A DNA stretch of 64,000 nt from Cynocephalus volans (Eukaryota; Chordata; Mammalia; Dermoptera; Cynocephalidae), in NCBI RefSeq assembly GCF_027409185.1, contig NC_084464.1, positions 76,318,095 to 76,382,094 on the forward strand, written 5' to 3'. Positions 11,400 through 22,559 of the stretch are shown here, in pieces. Both the position numbers and the translations under genes were made by a program. The notes beneath the pieces were generated by a model that had not been told where the DNA came from, made no database searches, and was given only the letters and a program-made list of their open reading frames with translations. Position 1 is the first letter of the stretch. Each line of letters begins with the position of its first letter.

Positions 11400-11830
11400 A
11401 GAAGGAGTTCTGTTTTAGAAAGATTGATTCAGCCTTCTGAGGAGGGTGGGCTGGAGCTACGAGAGTCAGAGAACAGAGAGATGAGTTAGAAAACTATTGC
11501 GTCAGTCTAGAATGGGGCATTGAGAGCACAAACCAGGCTGGTGGTGGTGAGAATAAAAAGTTCCAGAAAACTGTACGCTATAGTAAGGGCAAAAATTAAG
11601 TTAAACAAACATGTAGAAGAAGAGAGATGGAAGAATAGGAGGTTGTGGTCAGAAAGAAGAGAGCTCAAATGTGTAGGATTTGGAGAAGGAACATATTCAA
11701 GAGATAATAAAGGCCAAGTGAATGGCAGAAGTGGAGACGTAGATCACTAGGAAAGAGGACTGGGGACCTCTGTGGCCTCAATGTGTGATGATTCATTAAT
11801 GTGCATGTTGATATTATTAAGTATGATGGG
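11400..11830 (-). mobile_element. L2/CR1-type LINE fragment (minus)
   Basis: Purine-rich stretch with gggctggagctacgagagtc and tattgcgtcagtctagaatg, in the order expected for the reverse strand of the LINE seen at 48480-49595. Strongly diverged. Confidence 0.35.
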
Positions 11831-11939
11831 GAGAGAAAAATGAAAATATGAACCAGATATTGGTCCCATCCAAGAAGATAGAAGAGTCTTTGAATTTATC
11901 ACAAGACTGGAGGGAAGCATTGGACAAGTGAACTGTGTG

Positions 11940-12147
11940 GAATTCAAAAAAGGAAAGGCCATAGAGGTTAAGGACACAGCAAAAAGGGGCCATCTGCAAG
12001 CCAGAAGAAGAGCCCTCACCAGAACCTGACCATGCTGGCATCCTAATTTCAGACTTCTAGCCCCCAGAACTGTGAGAAATAAATTGTCGTTGTTTAAGCC
12101 ACCCAGCCCTGGGTATTTTGCTATGGCGGCCCTAGCTCACTAAGACC
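11940..12147 (+). mobile_element. MLT1-type MaLR LTR, 3' part (plus)
   Basis: Landmarks: ccagaagaagagccctcacc, ccccagaactgtgagaaata, ttgtttaagccacccagccc, ending near tagctcactaagac. Confidence 0.7.
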
Positions 12148-12449
12148 CCTGATAAGCCCCAGAGATATGGGAGAAAGAAGAACTTCCATTAGAGAGGCTT
12201 TCAGAGGGAGTCAGAGAGAGGGAAGAGCCAGCTTGCAGTTAAAGCATGGAATTCTGTAGAAAACAGAACAATGATGAGCGAGGGGGAGAGGTTATTCACA
12301 ATGAAGCAAGAAAAAAGAATGAATAAATATTTTAAAATTTTCAAGGTAAATTATGTATCCTCTTTCTTTTGCCTGGGAAGAGACTACGTGATTTTGGCAA
12401 TGATCTTTCAGTTTTCTAAAGAGACACAGTTTAAGAATTAAGGTTCTTT

Positions 12450-12764
12450 TTTCTTTCTTTCTTTCTTTCTTTCCTTCCTTCCTTCTTTCTTTCTTTCTTT
12501 CTTTATTCTTTTTTTTTTTTTTTTACATTCTAAGATATTGTGGAGCAGTTGGGGGGAAGGAGAGGGGAAAGGGAAGGGGATAGGGTGGGAGGAGGAAGAA
12601 AGGGGGGCATGGCCAAGGCCCGTGGCACCCCCCTCATTCCGGCAGGGGAGCCCAGGGGGCTTCCGGTGACAGCTTGGTCTTGGGTGGGTTGGACATGGAC
12701 TTCAGAGGGACATGGCTGAGGCTCTCGGCTGCTCCCCCGCCCCTGACCCTGGTTCATTAACCTG
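12450..12764 (-). mobile_element. Retroposed ~230-bp GC-rich unit with long poly(A) tail (minus)
   Basis: On the minus strand a GC-rich segment of about 230 bases (12764-12532) ends in a pure A run and then (GAAA)n, seen as T-rich and CTTT-rich sequence at 12450-12530. A 10-base duplication, aaggttcttt, brackets it at 12440-12449 and 12765-12774, the sign of L1-driven insertion. The GC-rich part is clearly similar to about 55150-55390 inside the plus-strand composite element, ending at the same point (caactgctccacaa, then ttacaatg or ttagaatg). A 125-codon frame crosses it but runs on beyond the element's 5' end, so it is not a gene. Its origin is unknown to me; it could be a SINE-like unit or a processed transcript end. 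Confidence 0.65.
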
Positions 12765-12849
12765 AAGGTTCTTTCTAATAGTTGGTTCCTCTCCTGTTCT
12801 TTCCATATACAGAGCAGTCCCGTGTGTGGGCTGACAGCAAGACGGCAGC

Positions 12850-13045
12850 CAGAATGTCTGAATGCAAACTCAGTTTCACCACTGAGTAGCCGTGTGGCAT
12901 CGAGCAACTTTCTTTACTCTTTATGTCTCATTTTCCCCATCCATAAAATGGGGACAATGATTGTTCTTGCCGCATAGGATTATTATGAAGACTAAACGAG
13001 TTAATATATATAAAGTGCTCAGGATTCAGCCTGAATCATGATGGG
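12850..13045 (+). mobile_element. MIR SINE (plus)
   Basis: Has the MIR core and 3' region: gtttcaccactgagtagccg, cataaaatggggacaatgat, aaacgagttaatatatataa. Confidence 0.75.
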
Positions 13046-13174
13046 GATTCCTATTATGAACACATTATATTAAGAACAATAATTGCTTTATGTCCATAAA
13101 TGGCAATACTAACTAACCAGTTGCTGAAGCCAAAACCCTATGATGAGGGGTAATAATACCCATAGCTGAAGTTA

Positions 13175-13318
13175 ATCAGCATTCTTATGTACCTGGTACT
13201 ATACTAGACCTTTATATGCATTACTCTGTGTAATTCTCAACACAGTAAGGCAGGTATGATTGTTTCCCCATTTTACTGGTAAGAAAACTGAGGCATTGAG
13301 TCGCAGTGACTGCTTCAA
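13175..13318 (-). mobile_element. MIR SINE (minus)
   Basis: Reverse complement of MIR: tatgcattactctgtgtaat, then ccccattttactggtaagaa and actgaggcattgagtc. Confidence 0.75.
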
Positions 13319-13676
13319 AGTAATCTTGTTTCAAAGCCTTTCAAGTTTTGTGCATTTGCACTTCGTGTTTTCTGCACCCCTTTCCTTCTGTTTGGATCCA
13401 GCAGCTCATACAAAGCTGCTTCCCAGATTGGGGGCTGAAAGCACTCCCAGAATTCTATTACTAATGTTGGTAGGAAAGTTGATTGAATATGAAATTGTAT
13501 CCTAAAGTAATTTCTCAAACTCACGAAGAAGAACCACATTTACTGTTCACTTAAGGATCACATAGTTACCTGGTCAGTAATTTCTGGCTGATTATGCAAC
13601 CCTGTGTTCAAAATTGATCATAATGCTTTTCTTGTCTCTATTCACTTCTTTGTTTATATCTTCTGTCTTTCCTTAG

Positions 13677-13786
13677 AATTTCCAGATGATGTTAATCCAG
13701 TTACCAAAGAAAAAGGTGGACCCAGGGGCCCAGAACCTACCCGATATGGAGACTGGGAACGAAAAGGACGCTGTATTGATTTTTAA
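13677..13786 (+). CDS. SDHAF4: SDHAF4 last coding exon (C-terminal DUF1674 motif)
   Basis: Two bases finish the codon split by the intron; then 35 codons and TAA at 13784-13786. The translation is the conserved family signature: [20 protein letters not shown] followed by [15 protein letters not shown]. This C-terminal block is the most conserved part of the family from yeast to mammals and is the part that contacts SDHA. If the missing first exon has the usual length, this exon covers residues 74-108 of a 108-residue protein. No stop or frame break is present in either exon. The residues I can compare agree with human SDHAF4, so the gene is very probably functional. Confidence 0.97.
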
Positions 13787-14112
13787 GTCACATCTTCTTT
13801 AATTTCAGTATTGTTTTCTGAGTATTTATATCTGAATTAACTTAGTTTTGATTATTTTCTTTCTTTGTATCCTTTAAGTCATCTAATTTCTATAACATGT
13901 TTAAAAATATGTATGATGGCTTTGGAAGAAAATATGCTGCTATAAATTAGGAAAGGAAAAATAGATTAGCACATATTAACTTTAACTCAAATGTATTGAG
14001 GTATGTAAATGGTGATTAGAGCTGCAAACCTTTACTTCATCATTTTTCAGCTTAAATTAATCAGCTGCTTGTAAAATGCACATGTAAATAAAATTATTTT
14101 TTTTAAAATGAT
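13787..14112 (+). other. SDHAF4: SDHAF4 3' UTR
   Basis: AT-rich sequence following the stop codon, continuous with exon 3 up to the poly(A) signal. The end is placed about 20 bases after the signal and is an estimate. Confidence 0.75.
14087..14092 (+). terminator. Polyadenylation signal AATAAA of SDHAF4
   Basis: First canonical AATAAA downstream of the SDHAF4 stop codon, 300 bases away, followed by a T-rich run and then TG-rich sequence (gatcgtgttaacatgttc) that would suit 3' end processing. Confidence 0.75.
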
Positions 14113-14189
14113 CGTGTTAACATGTTCTAGGTAATAGTGGCTTTTTAAATGTGAGTTAAATAATGCATTACAGTTTGAGGCCTCAGTAA

Positions 14190-14334
14190 TGACAGAAAAT
14201 CTTTAACTTGGAGTCAGAATACTTGGGTTCACTACTTAATTACCTATGTGACCTTGGGTAAGTTATTTTAAGGTCTCTGTGCTTCAGTGGTTCTACCTCC
14301 AGGGAAGTTGAGAAGATTAAATGAATAAATACAT
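14190..14334 (+). mobile_element. MIR SINE (plus)
   Basis: MIR core is recognisable: cttgggttcactacttaatt, tatgtgaccttgggtaagtt, then agattaaatgaataaata. Confidence 0.75.
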
Positions 14335-14335
14335 G

Positions 14336-14795
14336 TGTGTTACTCAGGTTTCTTCAGGGAAACAGAACCAATAGGAGAGAGAGAGAGAGATTGATTTATT
14401 ATGAGGAATTGGTTCACACAATTCTGGAGGCTAAGAAGTCTGCAAGCTGGAGACCCAGGGAAGCTGATAATTTAGCTGAGTCTAGGCCTGAGAACCAGGG
14501 GAGCCAATGATGTAAATCCAATTCGAGGGCAAGAGAAGATAAGATATGTCCCAGCTCAAGCTACTGCAGGAAAAAAAAGGTGAATCCCTCCTTCCTCCAC
14601 CTTTTGTCCTGTTCAGGCCCTCAATGGATTGAATGATACCCAACCACATTGGGGCAATCCACTGAGTCCATCAATTCAAATCTTAATCTCATCCAGAAAC
14701 ACCCTCCTTGGCACATCCAGAAACAATCTTTAGTCTGGGTACCCCAAGGCTTACTCAAACTGACACATAAAATTAAACATCATAACATGTAAGCC
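14336..14795 (+). mobile_element. MLT2-type LTR (ERV-L), plus
   Basis: Landmarks in MLT2 order: tttcttcagggaaacagaac, gattgatttattatgaggaa, ctggagacccagggaagctg, cattggggcaatccactgag, ending cacataaaattaaacatcat. A GA run lies at 14374-14390. Confidence 0.75.
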
Positions 14796-15955
14796 ACTTA
14801 CTTGTAGCAGTTCATAGCACATACCTCTTGGTTAGCTGTCCTTAAGTCATGAATATATTTTTCCAGATCTCTAGGCTTCCTGGGGGAAAGATGAAATAAA
14901 CTAAAATCTGAAATACTTGAGTTGAAATTAAAAATATGAAAACATGAAAAATAGTGATTATTTGCATGAATGAACTGAACTGAAATACATATTAGTTTGT
15001 GAAACATAAAATTCAAGTATAGATGGCAGATATGAGAGAAGCAGGTAATGGAATGGGACAGCTTAGTCAGTTTTGATGACTAAAGCTCCTGCCCTGTGGT
15101 CTTTTCATAACTGGGTCAGGAAAAGTCAAGTTCAGTTTACAGATCTAGAATGAAGGAAGGACAGGAACTGTTGGGCTCCCCTAAGACATCCTTTGCTGGA
15201 TGTCCTCTGGCCTTACTCAGTTGCAGAGGCTGGGCCTTCAGCCCCCAGGCTACACTTGAATTACTTAGAAAGAAAAGGTTTGCAGAGCCTGTAGAAGACA
15301 ATGCAGTGGGCTGATAATTGTGTGATATGCATTATAAGTGCAATATTATTTGAGAAGATTGTAGGACTTAAGAGAGTAAACTTTTATAAAGTATTTAGTG
15401 TATAATTAGGGCTAGTCATTCAGTCTTTATATCATTGTTTCTCTTAGTCAATATCTGTTCTAGTTGCAGTTACTGTGTATGCTGCTAAGTAGTAACCACA
15501 CTTTAAAAAAATTATAATTTAGTCAACCTCCAATTAGCCCAAATTAATGAAGGCTATTACTAAGTTAACATTCCAAAAACATTATGTTAAATTATTTTTA
15601 CTGTATAGTTTTGCTTGTGTTCTATGCTAATTATCATGATATATGATAGTGTATATCTTTCAAAAGCTAATATAAAATACATAACAACCAAAGTATTGTA
15701 TTAAGAAAATAAAATCCTTAATCTCTGTTAATAGTAATATGTTTTATGACACTTTTCAAAAATATAGGTAAAATTTGGTGGCATGAAAATATGTAAGGTC
15801 TTTATATCCATCAAACATTAACAAAAAAACTTGAAGACTATCAGTTTGGTACTTACATAAGATGGTGTGGTGAGTATGCATATGCATCACTGAGATCTCC
15901 TGGGGAAAGCAGAATTGATTGGGAACCCCAGCTGCCACCCCATGGGATCCACCGT
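14796..15955. other. Intergenic, no recognised element
   Basis: AT-rich sequence with only short random frames on both strands. No repeat family or gene recognised. Confidence 0.45.
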
Positions 15956-16225
15956 GTCTCTGCTGTTCCCAGCCAATGAATCAGTATGGCCGGGCTACTA
16001 ATGCTGGCTCAAGGACCTACCATTAGCCTGCCCAGAATTTTCTTAGGATTATGCTGCTGTCTAAGATTCTTCTTACCCAATCCTTTCCTTCGTTCTCACT
16101 TCACAGGTATCACACGGTGCCTCCTCCTCCCCTTTCTAATTTGTCGACATCCCCAATCAGTCTCTTTCAGACTTAATTTGTCTTACCATTTGTTTCTTAG
16201 AGAGCCCAATTAACATGGATAATTT
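15956..16225 (+). repeat. Possible LTR 3' fragment, family not named
   Basis: The block from gctcaaggacctaccattag to cttagagagcccaattaaca has the layout of an LTR 3' end (pyrimidine-rich followed by agagarcccaa). It is only a resemblance. Confidence 0.3.
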
Positions 16226-17670
16226 AAAAAGAACAACTTATAGACAGGTTTTCAGAAATTGTCACACAAAGCTTGCAACTTTTTTTAGTATAATCATAGT
16301 TTAAAGAATTTAATTTTACATTGTTTGGGTTATTTCTGGGAAATTATGGGTTGTCTTCTACATATTAGGTGTTTTGGTTGAATTGAATTATGCCCATTAC
16401 TTTAATGTCAGTTGCTGGGGTCTACCATGAGTCAAAATATATTACCTATATTAAACTTGTAAGAGCAAGTCTAAAGTCTTATTCTGCTAGTAAATAACAA
16501 ATGTTCATTGGATAAATAGAATAGTTGGTGCATGCAATATAAATGTGTAAAATACATAAAATGTAATATAGCAGTATAAAAAGATTTAAATAATCTTCAA
16601 AACATATTAAATATCTGTTTATTCCTGTTCATTTGAAGAGCACTTCCATGGAGATTAGGCATTTGAGCCTGTAATTTACTTTTTTGCCTTTTACATAGTC
16701 TTGGTTGATGAATATGAAGATTATGTAATAATTAATTACTTATGAAAGTTAACTAAAATTCTGTAACATCCTATATTCTTTTAAAACAAAGTTTAGATAT
16801 ATTTAGGCCCTGTATTTCTAACTTAATTTTAGCAAGTGGAATCTCGTCTGAAGCCTTGAAATCACAATTACTCCTAATTAGCTGTTGCTAGTAAAAAAGG
16901 AATCATGGACAGATTGAGAAGGGAGTTTGTTGTTGATGCAGGTGTGAGAAGGAGATAAAAATCAAACAAAAGAACTTTTATAAGCAACTTATAATAGTGG
17001 AAGGTGAAAACATGCACAAGGAAAAAACCAGGAAAGTGTTTTTGCAGAGCTTGTCTTTAAGTAGCCCATTTGGAAAAATTCAAATTTATAAACTGAGATG
17101 TTGTAGACTGTGGACTGTGAGCATTATCTAAAAACATTGTATATTCCTTAGCACAGGAGATCACTGTATTTAAATTGGCTCTCCAACTTTAACAATATAC
17201 AAAATTTGAATTTTTTGTTTGCCAGAGCGCTTCATATTTTGTCTCACCCCCAAATCAGTGACTTAGCTAGATTCCTTATTTTTAAAAACGATTACACAGA
17301 TTTTGTTTTAATAGTTATCTTCTCATTTTCATTGTGCTGCTGAGAAATATCAGGACTTCTGAGTGGGTTGTCCTATATCAAATCTCAACCCTTAATTATG
17401 TGAGTCACAGCCCTCTATCATTGTCTATACCTACACCAGGCAAAACAATCCAAATCTTTTTATATCACAGTTTTATATAGGTTAATGCTGACTAGAATGC
17501 TCACTGCCTTTCTCTACCAACACATATTGCTTCTCTAGTCCTACAATCCTTTGTGGAATAAGGCTAGTTATCAGTTAGATAACTGAAATACCTTTCTCTA
17601 CTTCAAAAAAGAAAAAAAAATTATCCCTCATGCCGTACATTTAATGCTTTTCCAGCTAATTAATCCCAAC
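16226..17670. other. Intergenic, no recognised element
   Basis: AT-rich, without a frame over 60 codons. I see nothing I can name. Confidence 0.45.
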
Positions 17671-18178
17671 TGTGATGTTTAATTTTGTGTGTAAACTTGA
17701 CTAAGTTAAGGGATGCCCAAATAGCTGGTAGAACATGATTTCTGGGTGTGTCTCTGAGGGTGTTTCAGGAATAGATTAGCCTTTGAATCAGTAGACTGAG
17801 TAAAGAAGATCCAACCTGACCAGTGTAGGTGGGCATCATCCAATCTGTTGAGGGTCTGGATAGAACAAAAGGTGGAGGAAGGGTGAATTCACTTTTTCTG
17901 CTGGAGCTGGGCCACCTGTTTTCTCCTGCCCTCAGACATCAGTTCCAGGTTCTCAGGCCTTTGGACTCTTGGTCTTGTACCAGCAGTACCCCCAGCTTCT
18001 CAGGCCTTCAGACTCAGAAAGAACTGTAGCACCATCTTCTCTGACTCTCCAGTTTGCAGACTTCTTATTGTAGGACTTCTCGGTGTCCCTAATCAAGTGA
18101 GCCAACTCCCATAATAAATCCCCTCTCATATATCTATATCTATCCTATTGGTTCTGTTTCTCCGGAGCACACTGGTCA
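17671..18178 (-). mobile_element. MLT2-type LTR (ERV-L), minus
   Basis: Starts tgtgatgtttaattttgtgt and contains ttgaatcagtagactgagta, gggcatcatccaatctgttg and the closing cctattggttctgtttctcc, the reverse complement of an MLT2. Same family group as 14336-14795. Confidence 0.75.
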
Positions 18179-18665
18179 TCCTTGGTTATTCTATCACTGC
18201 ATCAACTCCTTGTCCCTATTATAGATGCCATGGCTGGCATACAGAGAACACTGCCCTTCTGCACATCTATACCGAGGTGACTTGGCCTTTGTCCTCTATT
18301 CCAATTTTAGGGGAAGATTTTGCATTCTGTAGGAGTTAGAATGCCAGAAACTACATTCCTAGTGAAGGTCTGTGTCCAAATAAAGTTGTGTCAATCAAAT
18401 GCACTTGCTGCCATTTGAAAGGGGGGTGAGGCAGGGCCATCTTCCTGCTGCTAGCTTCTAGGGGTGGCTGGTGCAGCGGTGGAGGCTTTGGATTTGCCTG
18501 CAGCAGCACTCCAGTGTCTAGACACTAGCCTTCTGGGTCAAGAGGCAGTTGCAGTAGTTTCATTGAGGTATGATGAAAAAAAGCTGGCTCCACACATATA
18601 TGTAGTTGGAAAAGGTTGGACAATACACCAAAAGTTAAGCCAAAAGTTATAAAGTTTTTATAAAT
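18179..18665. other. Unassigned, repeat-like
   Basis: A moderately GC-rich stretch with ccaaataaagttgtgtcaat and a purine-rich block resembles a diverged repeat but I cannot place it. The two short frames (18148-18339, 18464-18652) show no protein similarity I know. Confidence 0.3.
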
Positions 18666-18719
18666 AACTTTTGTTTTCTTCTTTACACTTTCTGCTTTCT
18701 AAGTTTTTCTCAGTGAGCC

Positions 18720-19010
18720 CATATTGCTTCTTAAAATAACCAACTTTTTAAAAAGTAATATTTTCATTTATTTTAAGAAATAGAGCTTCTAAGAAAAAGC
18801 AGCAATTCCTTCCCAGCCAGTTCACCCCTAGAGGCAACCACCGACAAATATTCTGGTTGATTCTTCTGGTATTTACCTTCATATTTCTAAATACTGTGCA
18901 TACATTGTTATCTTTGGATTTATCACTTTTAGCAATTATCTACTGAGTCCTGTTAATGAGTTGTAGATTTAGCTCTCTAATACTACTATCCTCTGCCTAC
19001 TCTCTCTCCC
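18720..19010 (-). mobile_element. Probable old L1 3' region (minus)
   Basis: The block around ttcacccctagaggcaacca and ggttgattcttctggtattt is the reverse strand of an L1M 3' region. Heavily diverged. Confidence 0.4.
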
Positions 19011-19169
19011 TGTCCATACAGGTAAGTCACAATTAAAATTAATAGTCAATGTTTTAAAAATTATTATGATTGTGTGCTATTTGTTAACTTCTGAGCCAGT
19101 TAATATACTGTAGTTACATATCTTTTCTTGTACAAAGTTTTGTTTTTTGTAGAGTTAACAACTTAATAA

Positions 19170-19400
19170 TTATCTTGTTTTTTTAAACATTTTATTTATA
19201 TTTTTTTGTGGGGTACAGCGTGTTGTTGCAATACATGCGTGTGCTGCACATGATTCACTTAGGGTAGAAGGCAGAGGTTTGTACCCACCAGTCCTCCCCT
19301 TCTCCTCCCTCCCCCCTCCACCCCTCCCAGCCTCTGGTAACCATTATTCTCTCTACTTCTGTGAGAACCACTTTTTTGTTGTTTTAATTTGTTTTGCTTG
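19170..19400 (-). mobile_element. L1 3' UTR (minus)
   Basis: Contains tttttgtggggtacagcgtg and a C-rich tract near 19295-19330, which on the minus strand is the G-rich polypurine tract of L1 3' UTRs. The flanking ctctggtaaccattattctc fits L1M. Confidence 0.5.
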
Positions 19401-19481
19401 TATGTTTATTTGTCTTTTTTTTTATTTGCATAGTTTTCTGTGTATCTGTTGACAGTGTTTCTAGACTCTCTGTTTTTGGCG

Positions 19482-19537
19482 GCTGGCCGGTACAGGAACC
19501 CTTGGACCTTGGTGTTACAAGGTGGCACTCTAACCAG
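19482..19537 (-). mobile_element. t-SINE (tRNA-Ile-like) relic, monomer fragment
   Basis: On the minus strand it reads ggttagagtgccaccttgta, then acaccaaggtccaagggttc and ccggcc, i.e. the D-loop to acceptor end of the same tRNA-Ile-like unit found complete at 41720. No A-tail or duplication is left, so it looks older than the other copies. Confidence 0.55.
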
Positions 19538-19657
19538 TGTTTTCTAAATTTTCTAACATTTGTCAGATGTTACAAATAATTTTTCTAATGCTCAAGCTTA
19601 TTAAATAACATTGTTTTCATTCTGCCCTCCTCCCCAAATATCGCCCTCCCACACACT

Positions 19658-19827
19658 TTTTTTTTTTTTTTTTTAAAGATGACCGGTAAGAGGATCTTAA
19701 CCCTTGACTTGGTGTTGTCAGCACCACACTCTCCCAAGTGAGCTAACCGGCCATCCCTATATAGGGATCCGAACCCGTGGCCTTGGTGTCATCAGCACCA
19801 CACTCTCCCAAGTGAGCCACAGGCCGG
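19658..19827 (-). mobile_element. t-SINE/CYN dimer (minus) with target duplication
   Basis: On the minus strand: a first tRNA-like unit starting ggccggcctgtggctcactt, a second starting ggccggttagctcacttggg, then a poly(A) tail (seen as 18 T at 19657-19674). Target duplications are ccctcccacacact at 19644-19657 and cccttcccacacact at 19828-19842. tRNA-type A and B boxes can be seen in both units, which would make it a pol III transcript; L1 machinery is the presumed mover. Confidence 0.9.
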
Positions 19828-19849
19828 CCCTTCCCACACACTTCTAACC

Positions 19850-20500
19850 TTTCATACTGTCTGGACTGGTTGTTCTCTGGGTGCTGCTCAGCTGTGACCT
19901 GGAACTTCCCTTTCCTGCACCATTGTGTTGAGTCTTCTGTTTCCTGGGCCCCATGTATTCTTCTTTTTTGGTTTATGTCCTCTTCCCTGTAAAGCATGCC
20001 CTTCAGTAGTTTCCTAAAATGAGATGCATGGGAGTAAAGTTTTTGTTTTTGTTTTTTTCCTTCCAGCCCTTGCTGTCTGAAAATATTTTAATTTTATTCT
20101 CATACCTGACTAGATAGAGAATTCTCCACCACACTTGATTGACAATATTAGCTGTATTGAATTCTAAATAGAAAATTAATTACCCACAAAATTTGTATCA
20201 CATTGCTTCACTATTTTATAGCATCCAGTGACCTGTTGGAAAACTTGTTTTTTGTTGGGTTTTTTTTTTTTTCCTATGTGACATTTTGTGTGTGTGTGTG
20301 CTTTCTATGTGACATTTTTTCTCTTCTCTGGAAGCTTTTTGATGTTCTCTTCATCCCTGATAGTTTGCAATTTCATGATGACTTGGAATCAGTTTTGGTG
20401 GGCGTCTTTAGTCTGGTAATGTATCCTGTGATTTTGCTAAATAGTCTTGTATTGATTCTCTGGTAGTTTCCACTCTTCTTTTCTCTTTCTATTTTTCTAG
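19850..20500 (-). mobile_element. Probable LINE fragment (L1M/HAL1-like, minus)
   Basis: Contains ccttcagtagtttcctaaaa, gctgtctgaaaatattttaa and ctctggaagctttttgatgt in an order familiar from reverse-strand LINE sequence. A short GT run is at 20288-20301. Assignment is loose. Confidence 0.35.
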
Positions 20501-20949
20501 CACTCCTGTTAGTCAGCTGAGGTGGGGATTGCCATGTGGGTAGGGGTCAAGAGTAAAGGGGGTATAGAGTCCAGAATAAAAAAGGGCATGACACAGCACG
20601 TCTATTCACTGATAAATACCTTGACAGTCAGAGTTCATTGTAGAAAACAGATACCTCCCTAGTTCTTCTAAACAAAAAGGAGTTTCAGTGTTGACCACAT
20701 TTCTGGAAGGGCTAGGTGGGCAGACTCTAGACTGGACTTCCAGGAATAACTCTAAAAAAAGATGGCCAAACTGGCCTATCGGGGTGTTTCACCTCTGCCA
20801 CAGTGAGGAAGGTGGAGAACTAGAAGTCTCTATCTGGAATTGTTCAGCATTAAGAATACATCACCACGGTTGCAATCCAGGAGTCAGGAAGCCATGGTCA
20901 TGTTGTCCTCCGATATTAGCTCTGATATTAGCAATTTCATAGTTGACGA
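20501..20949. other. Intergenic, no recognised element
   Basis: Mixed composition. An 84-codon frame at 20688-20942 has no known similarity or supporting signals. Confidence 0.4.
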
Positions 20950-21234
20950 TGAGGTTTTACAAATTTAATCTTCCCTTAATCACAGTGATGTTAAACACTT
21001 TTCCCTATAGGTATCAGCTTTTTGCATTTCTTCGAATTGCTTTTTCTTGTATTTTGTTGATTTTCTATTGGATATTGGTCTTTTTGTTGTCAATTTGTGT
21101 GAGACTTTTACTTTTCAGTTGTGCTTATTTATGAAGAAGTTTTAATTATTTTTTATGGGGTCCAGTTTTTTTTCTTTGTATAACTTGGCCTCTGTAAACT
21201 TATTAATATCCTTTTACAAATGCTTTCGGTGATT
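20950..21234 (-). mobile_element. Old L1 fragment (minus)
   Basis: T-rich block with gtgatgttaaacacttttcc and tattggtctttttgttgtca, the reverse strand of an L1M ORF2 3' part. The retrovirus at 21240 inserted just beyond it. Confidence 0.45.
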
Positions 21235-21239
21235 CCTTC

Positions 21240-21555
21240 TGTCAGGCTTGATCACAAACCCCTCCTCTATCCCATCCTGTGCAGGTCCTGAGTCAGGTAA
21301 GCAAAAGAAAAACTGAGTAGCTGCTGGCAAAGTGGACATACTTTATTCTTCAGATGCAAGCTCCACCGACCCATGGTTCAGAGCCACTGCCTTCCATGCC
21401 AGAGTACACAAAAATGACAACAAGCCAAGGGGTACATGGGCATGCATGCACACTAACGCTACTCTTATGTAACTTGTTTACAAAAGATGTGATGAATCAT
21501 ACCCTGCCAGATATAAGGCAAGAGGCCTGACTAAACTAACTCCATTTTCCTCACA
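21240..21555 (-). mobile_element. ERV 3' LTR (left copy)
   Basis: Begins tgtcaggcttgatcacaaac on the plus strand and ends ccattttcctcaca, so it has the TG...CA ends of a retroviral LTR in either reading. Aligns along its whole length with the right copy, with many substitutions, which points to an old insertion. Shared blocks include ggtcctgagtcaggtaagca and catactttattcttcagatg; the latter holds TTTATT, the reverse of an AATAAA signal in the viral orientation. Confidence 0.85.
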
Positions 21556-21587
21556 CTCCACCCCTTCAGGGTCCCTTGCTGTACAAT

Positions 21588-21920
21588 CTATGTGTCTGAG
21601 ATCTTCCACAGCGTTCCCTTAGCAAGGATGGCTGACCCTTGCATCCATATAACCTCCGTACTTACTGTACGTTCAGTACACCTTGAGTCTTGTCCTCGTA
21701 GCTCCATCCTTTCAACTGTTAGCCATGAAAACCCCACCCATACATATGTCCAGTTAGTAGTAGTCATTGGGTGATTTTCCATGGGAATCCTACAGCCACA
21801 CTGGTAGGAAACTTGGTGCATATTCAGCAAACCAACACATTGGCCACAAAAGTATGTATGTGTCCTGTTGACTCTGGTGCCTGCAGCCACAATGCTATGG
21901 GTGAAAAGACAAAAAGGTTA
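21588..21920 (-). pseudogene. ERV region downstream of integrase, unassigned
   Basis: Between integrase and the 3' LTR a 100-codon minus frame (21890-21588) exists. It lacks recognisable envelope features such as a signal peptide, furin site or transmembrane segment. Most likely the remaining integrase tail and untranslated 3' region. Confidence 0.4.
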
Positions 21921-22475
21921 TCAGCACCAATAGAGGGAGTTCTTGTCCCTCTCGCAGAATACATGCCAGCTTACCATCCTGGAAAGAATGGTTGCAGGAA
22001 CAGGTGCTGCAGCTCTATGCAACAGAGCCTCCACTGGAGAGGGCCTGCCCTCATGGGGTCTCTCATTTAAGATCCTGACTGTTGGCCATAACTGCCATGT
22101 CCACCCCTTCAGGGATGGGGTTTGGGCGGATAGCCTTAGTCCCTTTTTCAGAAAACCATTGTACCATTCAATCATTCCTGCTGCCTGGGGATGATATGGC
22201 ACATGTAACTTCCACTGAATGGACAACTGAGATGCCCACTTCTGTACTTCATGTCCAGTAAACTGGGTTCTATTAGCACTCTCTATGACCAGGGGCCAAC
22301 CATACATGACTGTAAGGATATTCAGCACCTTAATAGTACTTACCTGGTCTGGGGCCTTACACGGCCATACAAACAGAAGACCAGTAGCCGTATCATCAGC
22401 TGTGAAGATAGACCTGTAGTTCTCTGACTTTGGCAGTGATCCCACAAGATCCATCTGCTCCCATGTTAGGAGCAT
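21921..22475 (-). pseudogene. ERV integrase core relic
   Basis: A 184-codon minus frame with the retroviral integrase core order: QMDLVG near the start (first catalytic Asp), then ATGLLF, an MYGWP motif, and HVPYHPQAAGMIE with the catalytic Glu. In the segment between MYGWP and HVPYHP the second catalytic Asp position reads as Ala (ESANRT), so the D,D-35-E triad is broken. The frame is otherwise unusually long for an old element. It lies directly downstream of the RNase H relic, as expected. Confidence 0.85.
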
Positions 22476-22559
22476 CCTCCTCTCAGGTTTTCTGCCTATC
22501 TGTATGTGGTACCCAGTGAACCATCAAGGGTACATCTGCCCATCAGGGGCATTCTTTCT

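Larger units (their letters stand above)
5614..13676 (+). other. SDHAF4: SDHAF4 intron 2 (8.06 kb)
   Basis: Runs from donor gtgagtat at 5614 to acceptor ttctgtctttccttag ending at 13676. It interrupts a codon after its first base. Most of its length is repeats, listed separately. The stretches 5700-5880 and 6420-6880 show nothing I recognise. Confidence 0.93.

Noticed and set aside
12530-12907. 125-codon minus frame
   Set aside because: It crosses the boundary of a retroposed GC-rich unit, its target duplication and a MIR, so it is not one biological unit.
13604-13786. 60-codon frame with an upstream ATG reading into SDHAF4 exon 3
   Set aside because: The part before 13677 is intron with a clear splice acceptor; only the exon part is protein.
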